Below, piece by piece: positions 59,037 to 64,000 of a stretch of 64,000 bases of DNA. The position numbers and the translations under genes are program-made. The notes under the pieces were generated by a model. The model saw nothing but the letters and a program-made list of their open reading frames with translations. It was not told the DNA's origin and did not search any database. The stretch is from Clytia hemisphaerica. Lineage: Eukaryota > Cnidaria > Hydrozoa > Leptothecata > Clytiidae. The number at the start of each line of letters is the position of its first letter. The first letter of the stretch is position 1. The stretch is taken from contig CACVBU010000616.1 in assembly GCA_902728285.1 (NCBI GenBank), forward strand, positions 1,425,209 through 1,489,208. Reading direction: 5' to 3'.

Positions 59037-59474
59037 ATGGTTGAAAGAATGAACATGTTGTTTTGGAAAAAACGAGAAGATGACTTGAAAAGTTTTGAAA
59101 CCAAATGGTACAGACAGAACGTGAACAAGTCAAAAGATATCGACTATTCAATGGGAGGTAAATTGGACAATTCTCTTGAAAAGATTATTGGAAATCACCT
59201 TTTAATTGCAGGGCCCCTTGTCGACTCTTACTTGAACGAAATTGGCAGGATGTTTTACGACCGACTCAGAAGAGGTCACTTGACTGGCATGGTAGAATTT
59301 TGTCTCTCTCATTATTCGTTGATAATTAATCCCATTCAAATACTTACATCAAGAGATTTCCCTAATCTTCTCTTAGTTCTTCTTAATTTACTTTTTGCAG
59401 ATTTGCCGTCAACTGTCGGAATCAATGCTAAAATTTTCCCAATTATATCTTTAGTTACACTCATTATTAGTTAG
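59037..59474 (+). CDS. Hypothetical protein with hydrophobic C-terminus
   Basis: The ATG at 59037 gives 145 residues. The N-terminal half is charged (MVERMNMLFWKKREDDLKSF...), followed by MFYDRLRRGHLTGMVEFCLS. The last 50 residues are strongly hydrophobic (LLLVLLNLLFADLP ... IFPIISLVTLIIS) and could form one or two membrane segments. No family recognised. It is the longest frame not explained by a repeat in this stretch, and 145 codons without a stop is unusual for such AT-rich DNA. Confidence 0.35.
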   Translation: MVERMNMLFWKKREDDLKSFETKWYRQNVNKSKDIDYSMGGKLDNSLEKIIGNHLLIAGPLVDSYLNEIGRMFYDRLRRGHLTGMVEFCLSHYSLIINPIQILTSRDFPNLLLVLLNLLFADLPSTVGINAKIFPIISLVTLIIS

Positions 59475-60223
59475 TTCTAAAAATAAAGAGATTATATGAA
59501 AGATTAAAAACAGTTCTGAATTTTAAGTTGCAAACACTTAGAACTCCAAACATCCGCGTAGGCATTTGGCTCCTTCGTGTTATCCAAAATGACTTGAGAA
59601 TTCTCACGAGTCCCCGAGACAATAAGGGTGTTCGATTTAGTTTCGAAAGAAAAAGTCGGATATAAAGTACACAGAATGACAACTAAACACAAGTTTTATT
59701 TAAGATAAATGTAATTAGTTAATAAAAATAAGCATAACAAACTTTTTATCATAAATATTCAAACATTGTCAATGAATAGTCTTGGTTTGTCATACAAACG
59801 TCCAAATAGACAAAAATAGAATGCAAAAACATAAGAGATAATATATATGAAAACATGAGTTACTGGAATACAAATATGATTTGGCCAATATCGTTTCCAC
59901 AGTAGAGTATGGACTTCCTACTTTTTTTTAAACCCAAACCTTTTCAGAAATTCATTCCATCATATAATTACCACTTGTAAATTGTAATGCTTATTCAGCC
60001 AATTTAAAGATGGCCATACAGGCAAAAGAAAAGTCAAACAGATAAAAATAAAGAAAAAAGGAAACTCAAAATTTTTAATTTTGATGCGATTTTAAGGATA
60101 GCTAAAAATAAATTCCCTATAAGATCAACCCATATTGTTTTATATAGAAAATATAAATATCATACATCGGGTCTGCACATACCCAGCATCCTCTAACCCT
60201 AGTACTTCTGGGTCATACATACT
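59475..60223. other. Intergenic / 3' flank of the zinc-finger SAP gene
   Basis: Short minus-strand frames at 59467-59692 lack a start codon. No gene recognised. Confidence 0.45.
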
Positions 60224-61126
60224 TTAAGCATCCATTGCTAATGCACCTCGTAATCTTTGTTCTAAAACGTCCCTTTTACCTTTGATTGGAAGCCCCATTT
60301 GAGATAAGTGTTGTTTGAGGTCTTTCACCTTCAAACGAGCTGGGTTTATATTGTTTTTTGAAATAATAACAAGACTTACTTTTTCGTGAACGTTAGTCAT
60401 ATGTACTTGTTTTGCAGGTAGATCTGGAAATCTTTCCTTACATTGTAGGCATTTTATTGGTTTCAGAATGTGTAAAATGGCTTCTGATAAAACACCATTC
60501 CTGGCACTTTCCACCAAAGCAAGTGATTGGTTGCATATGTTGCATAACGTGGCATTCTTTTCCAATTTTCGTGAGCAAATACAATAATCGTCTTCCTCAT
60601 TTTCATGAACTAAAGGCATACGGGGTTGATAATGTGAATGGTACGTGTTGGTGAAAGCTGGTAAGTGATAAGGTAAATAGAAATTCCTCATGAAACTTGA
60701 TCGCATTAACTGATACCATTTGCCACGTTCGTCTTCTGCATTAGATCTGTTAGAGCAAAGTTTCAGCTGTTGTTTGATTGCTGAGTGTTTAGCTTCCTTC
60801 CCCTGCATTGTTAATATCCCATAACCAATGGAATAATTTTTACAGATTAAATCGGCATGGTATGGGATGACATATCCCACAGTCCACACTGTGATGTTGC
60901 AATGTTGTGGGAAAAACAGTGCATAGATGTTGAAATAAAGGGAACATAGATCTGTGAGTTTGGAGATGTATGCTGGACTGGTCGAAACCGAATTCATCAT
61001 TGACCCAATGTTGCGTAATGTTTCATACAGTTTTGCTAGGGCTAATCGGTTGATAATCATTCCGTTCGATTCATCCTCTGTTGTTAAACAATCAATTAAC
61101 CGATAACCGAATTGTGCCAGCAAAAT
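60224..61126 (-). pseudogene. Zinc-finger/SAP protein, C-terminal part
   Basis: The minus-strand frame begins LLAQFGYRLIDCL without an ATG. It contains CNITVWTVGYVIPYHA and GYGILTMQGKEAKHSAIK. A four-Cys cluster follows (CICSRKLEKNATLCNIC), then a C2H2 finger (CLQCKERFPDLPAKQVHMTN...) and a C-terminal SAP-type helix pair (LKVKDLKQHLSQMGLPIKGK...), stop at 60224. SAP motifs bind DNA. The block order and the WTVGY...PYHA and Q-x-K-E-x-K-H motifs fit a repeated gene family I associate with cnidarians, probably mobile-element derived. It is cut off from its N-terminal part by about 220 bases of non-coding sequence. Confidence 0.6.
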
Positions 61127-61343
61127 ACCGGGTGACCCACGAAAAAGTTCGGACCTTTCTCGGCGTCTTGAGGCCGAACAAATGTCCCAAAGTGCTTGGA
61201 GTTTTATTATCTAGAAAGTAGATATCCTAACTTAAAATCCGAGCCATCACTTTTTAAATTTGACGCACAAGTTCCCTAGTTATGAGCTTTTAAACTCAAA
61301 ATTCACTTTTCGGAAAGTGTAAAAAACAGGTAAAAAAGGGGTA
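61127..61343. mobile_element. Non-coding insertion splitting the zinc-finger/SAP gene
   Basis: Lies between ...KIKEHYE and LLAQFGYR on the minus strand. It starts near ATACC on both sides (plus AATACCGGGTGACCC; minus GATACCCC), with no GT-AG intron borders and stops in every frame. Most simply a small transposon relic. Some host codons may have been lost at the junction. Confidence 0.45.
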
Positions 61344-62815
61344 TCAAATTTCATAGTGTTCTTTAATCTTATTTGCCACTAACTTGATACCACAGCCACC
61401 TTTTGACTTTGGTAGTCGGAGAATTTGATAAAAAAGGTGGTATTTATCTCGTCGTACGGATTCCAGATATAACACATTTAATAAATGCTGCCAGCTATTG
61501 ATTTCCAAATGGAGCGGGTCTGGCCTCTGACGATCAGCAAAGTCTCCAATTCTTGGTTCCCCTAATTGCCTGATGCCAGTCTCTGCCATAAATGCCAATT
61601 CCTCCTTGTGTTTCTTTTGCGGTGTGATATCTTTTGGCAGAGTTTTTCGAAATTCATTCAGCTTTTTCAACTCTTTCTTTCTGGTAGCCATGTCAGGAGC
61701 TTTCCATTTACTGTTGTCATTTCCGATTGAACCGCCTACATGAGTAAGGTTGCCTTTGTGTACATTAGCGAAAGGGGATGGGTAGGTTGCACTTGCGGAA
61801 AGTACATTATTAGCCCAGAACTGCCAGGACTGATCAGCAGAGGGTTGGAATTCTAAAGTAACCTTTTTATTGTTTATTGTAAGTACATTACTTTCAATCA
61901 ACATCATTTCTTTGGTGTGATGCTTCCATAAGGACTCACAGATCACATCCTTCTCTTGTGCACTGACAGTGTGAATGGGATAATGGTATTCTCTACTACG
62001 AATCTTTTTACCAAAATTCCAGAGAGACAACGAACCAATTGACATCGTAACTTCACGGCTTTCTGGGACACCATCATCCGAAAACTCAACTATATAGTGG
62101 TCTTCATTACCATTGAACCACATGAGATCCTTGTGGAGATTTGGAACTTTCGAATGAAGATCAACTATCATTGTGACCAGAGCAGAAACTGTGCGAGATA
62201 CCCCGGAATAGCCCTGGATAAAATGAACCTCCCCAATGTCGATGGCTTTTGCAAAAGCATTGACTTTATCGTGTGAAATAAATGATATTGTGAGGTCTTT
62301 TTCCATTTTCCCATAATCCACCGGGTCAGCAACACCATCAGATTCAAAATGACTTTTTTGAATTTTGCAAATAGTACGGTATTTTCTTTCTGAAAGGAAT
62401 GAGTGGTATTTGATTGCAAGAGCTTTTTTCAAAGCAACATCACTAGACTTTGCCGCTTTACAAAACCGCCCCTTTAACTGCTCAATGAATCTACCTCTCT
62501 TGGGAATTTTAAGTAGCTTTTCAAGCTCACTTAATGTCAATGAAGAAGAAAGAAAGTCCCATGCCCCATTTATGGCACCCTTTTCACCTCCATGAATGTA
62601 GTCTAAAAGCATTTTGGTTTCGTCTCGTCGCCTGTAACAGGTTGAGCTTGAGGAGTTTGTTATCATTGTTTCAGTGGTTGGATTTTGCTGACGTTTTGTT
62701 TGGGCATATTTCTTGTGTGACAGCAGCTTCGCCAACTTTTGATACTCTTCAGACAACGTTTGTGTGTTCTTCACCAGCTCCAAATAATGTTCCCGAGCTT
62801 CATTGGTTTGAGATG
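61344..62815 (-). CDS. Zinc-finger/SAP protein, central exon
   Basis: The minus-strand frame follows acceptor TTTATAG (62816-62817) and encodes about 490 residues, starting SQTNEAREHYLELVKNTQTL. It is charged and coiled-coil-like at the start, followed by a globular part (RRRDETKMLLDYIHGGEKGA ... RPDPLHLEINSWQHLLNVLY). The -PDPLHLEINSWQ- box is the most distinctive motif. The reading ends abruptly at ...KEHYEI, where the insertion begins. No enzyme motif is seen and the function is unknown. No ATG is needed because it is an internal exon. Confidence 0.6.
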
Positions 62816-62993
62816 CTATAAAAAAATAATAATTTAGGCTTAAAAATGAACGAAACCTTCTTGGAAGAAATTTTTGCAGGAATTTAATTTCACGGACGGC
62901 TCAAAGTCAGGGTAAAAATGTTGAAAATACACCCTTTTAGGACCTAAATAAAAGTGAAAAACTTTAATTTCAAAAGTTAAAATTATTGCTTAC

Positions 62994-63184
62994 TTGAAGC
63001 TTGTAATTCTTGTTGCAAAACACTTAGATCATTCTTTAATACGTCAATACTTTCATTCAATTGCTGATGTTCTGCTTTCTTTACTCTTTGGGTTTCTTTC
63101 CAATAAGGATGGTATGTTCTCTTGCTGTCACACTTTCCTCTGTGTGAAAGGATTTTCGAACATTTCCTGGATTTGTTGCAAAGA
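62994..63184 (-). CDS. Zinc-finger/SAP protein, upstream exon
   Basis: 191 bases. Acceptor TTGTTTCAG before 63184, donor TCAA/GTAAGC at 62994, phase 1 into the central exon. It reads LCNKSRKCSKILSHRGKCDS, a Cys-rich patch, and then a helical stretch (RVKKAEHQQLNESIDVLKND...). Joining it to the next exon gives a continuous coiled-coil-like segment. Further 5' exons and the start codon were not found before the Helitron sequence. Confidence 0.62.
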
Positions 63185-63780
63185 CTGAAACAAGAAAGAA
63201 AAAGTTTGCATTAATTCATACCGTTGTTTGGGTTGTAACAATAATTAACTCCAAATCACCGACCAACCAAAGCTCTAAAATGAATTGTTTATCTGAGCGC
63301 AACGCAATACTTGCAGTTATTGCTACCATTTTAGAAATTCTTTTTCTGCTCACAGGCAGAATAATTTGCTGAATTGACTAGCGCAAGAAAAAAAGTCACG
63401 TGGTTGGTTTGAAAAATAAATTATGCAGGATGAAGTTATTCTAATAATCTAAAATTTTGCTGCTTAGGTTGGTCAGGCATTTGATGGCTATGCATGTTTC
63501 CCTCCATTCATGCAGGTTACCCAAACTCATGGTATAAAAGTTACCCCTCGTTTATGAAGGTAACCCCAAACGATGGTAATACAAAGAAATGTATACAATA
63601 ATACTGTGCGATGCTCTAATTTTGGATCCCTTTCTCTTCTCCCGACGCAGATCCACACAATAGATGATATTATGATTGTGGAACTTACAATAAACTTCTG
63701 AGAATCATGCGGTGCATACCAAAATAGGTAAATTACTACTGCGTCGCTAAATTTTGACTTTAAAATTTCAATCAGGGTGA
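63185..63780. other. Intergenic / intron, no exon recognised
   Basis: Includes a short inexact repeat of GGTAACCC-like words near 63520-63560. It may contain the 5' part of the Helitron. Confidence 0.4.
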
Positions 63781-64000
63781 AGTAACCGAGTAATTGTGGT
63801 ATACCCACAAAACAAGCCTCTTCAAAGATTGCCGTTGACTTCTTCTAACATAGATCCTATGATTTATCCTTTGATTTATTCTAGAGGGGATATTGGCTGG
63901 GATATGAATATGTGTCATGCTGCAAAGCGAGCTACAAATGTTAGAAATCGTGTGACTATGCTTGAACATTTTGCTTATAGATTGGCTATTCGTCGAGAAT
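63781..64000 (+). CDS. Helitron Rep/helicase protein, N-terminal-domain fragment (runs off window)
   Basis: The plus frame reads NRVIVVYPQNKPLQRLPLTS, then NIDPMIYPLIYSRGDIGWD and NRVTMLEHFAYRLAIRRE, open to the window edge. The D-P-x-x-Y-P-L-x-[FY]-x-x-G-x-x-G-W box and the R-V-[ST]-x-x-E-x-[FY]-A-Y-R-L box are characteristic of the helitron-like N-terminal domain that precedes the rolling-circle Rep motifs. A TGA lies just before 63781, so the N-terminal part is in another exon, frameshifted or lost. The rest should lie to the right of the window. Confidence 0.82.

Overview
The window is eukaryotic, animal nuclear DNA. It is AT-rich, its coding exons are separated by kilobase-scale GT-AG introns, and it is crowded with transposable elements. 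Three things suggest an early-branching or invertebrate metazoan, most likely a cnidarian: a macin-type antimicrobial peptide exon, a secreted MACPF protein carrying TSP1 and VMO-I modules, and a zinc-finger/SAP gene of a type I associate with cnidarian genomes. A low-GC mollusc or other invertebrate is not excluded. No bacterial features (operons, CRISPR, rRNA) are present.

Host genes. (1) 723-901 (+) is the terminal exon of a macin-family Cys-rich peptide; its signal-peptide exon must lie before base 1. (2) 18182-34793 (-) is a complete seven-exon gene. The exon phases agree throughout and sum to 2616 coding bases (871 codons plus stop). It encodes signal peptide, MACPF domain, Cys-rich segment, an unusual array of about 14 degenerate 12-residue repeats, one TSP1 module, and a VMO-I beta-prism domain split over two exons. 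(3) 60224-63184 (-) is a Cys-cluster/zinc-finger/SAP gene whose last part is cut off by an inserted non-coding sequence. (4) 52684-53545 (+) is a degenerate ubiquitin-specific-protease-like sequence with an internal 166-bp duplication.

Mobile elements, left to right. A full-length BEL/Pao LTR retrotransposon lies at 2098-10368 (-), with 5-bp target-site duplications (TSDs) and about 1% LTR divergence; its integrase end is broken by a MITE. A nested fold-back structure (11559-15372) encloses a LINE reverse-transcriptase fragment. Many MITEs and a Penelope-like fragment sit inside the introns of the MACPF gene. A tRNA-derived SINE carries a hammerhead ribozyme motif (35722-36094, -). A truncated LINE (36775-38448, -) lies inside a satellite of about 125 bp. 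A 2.4-2.9 kb tandem segmental duplication (42164-47463) is built from minisatellites, one of which flips strand through a palindrome. There are two 9-bp-TSD MITEs and one 10-bp-TSD element that look Mutator-like. A 2.2 kb inverted-repeat element (54253-56476) is studded with AGGTCT motifs. A cluster of small unassigned reading frames (57358-59474) has a faintly virus-like look. The start of a Helitron Rep domain (63781-64000, +) runs off the window.

The genes do not form a pathway. The two best-supported host genes (macin and MACPF) are both secreted immune or venom-type effectors, but they lie 17 kb apart with transposons between them. The introns of the MACPF gene hold most of the inserted elements of the central region, while its exons are intact.
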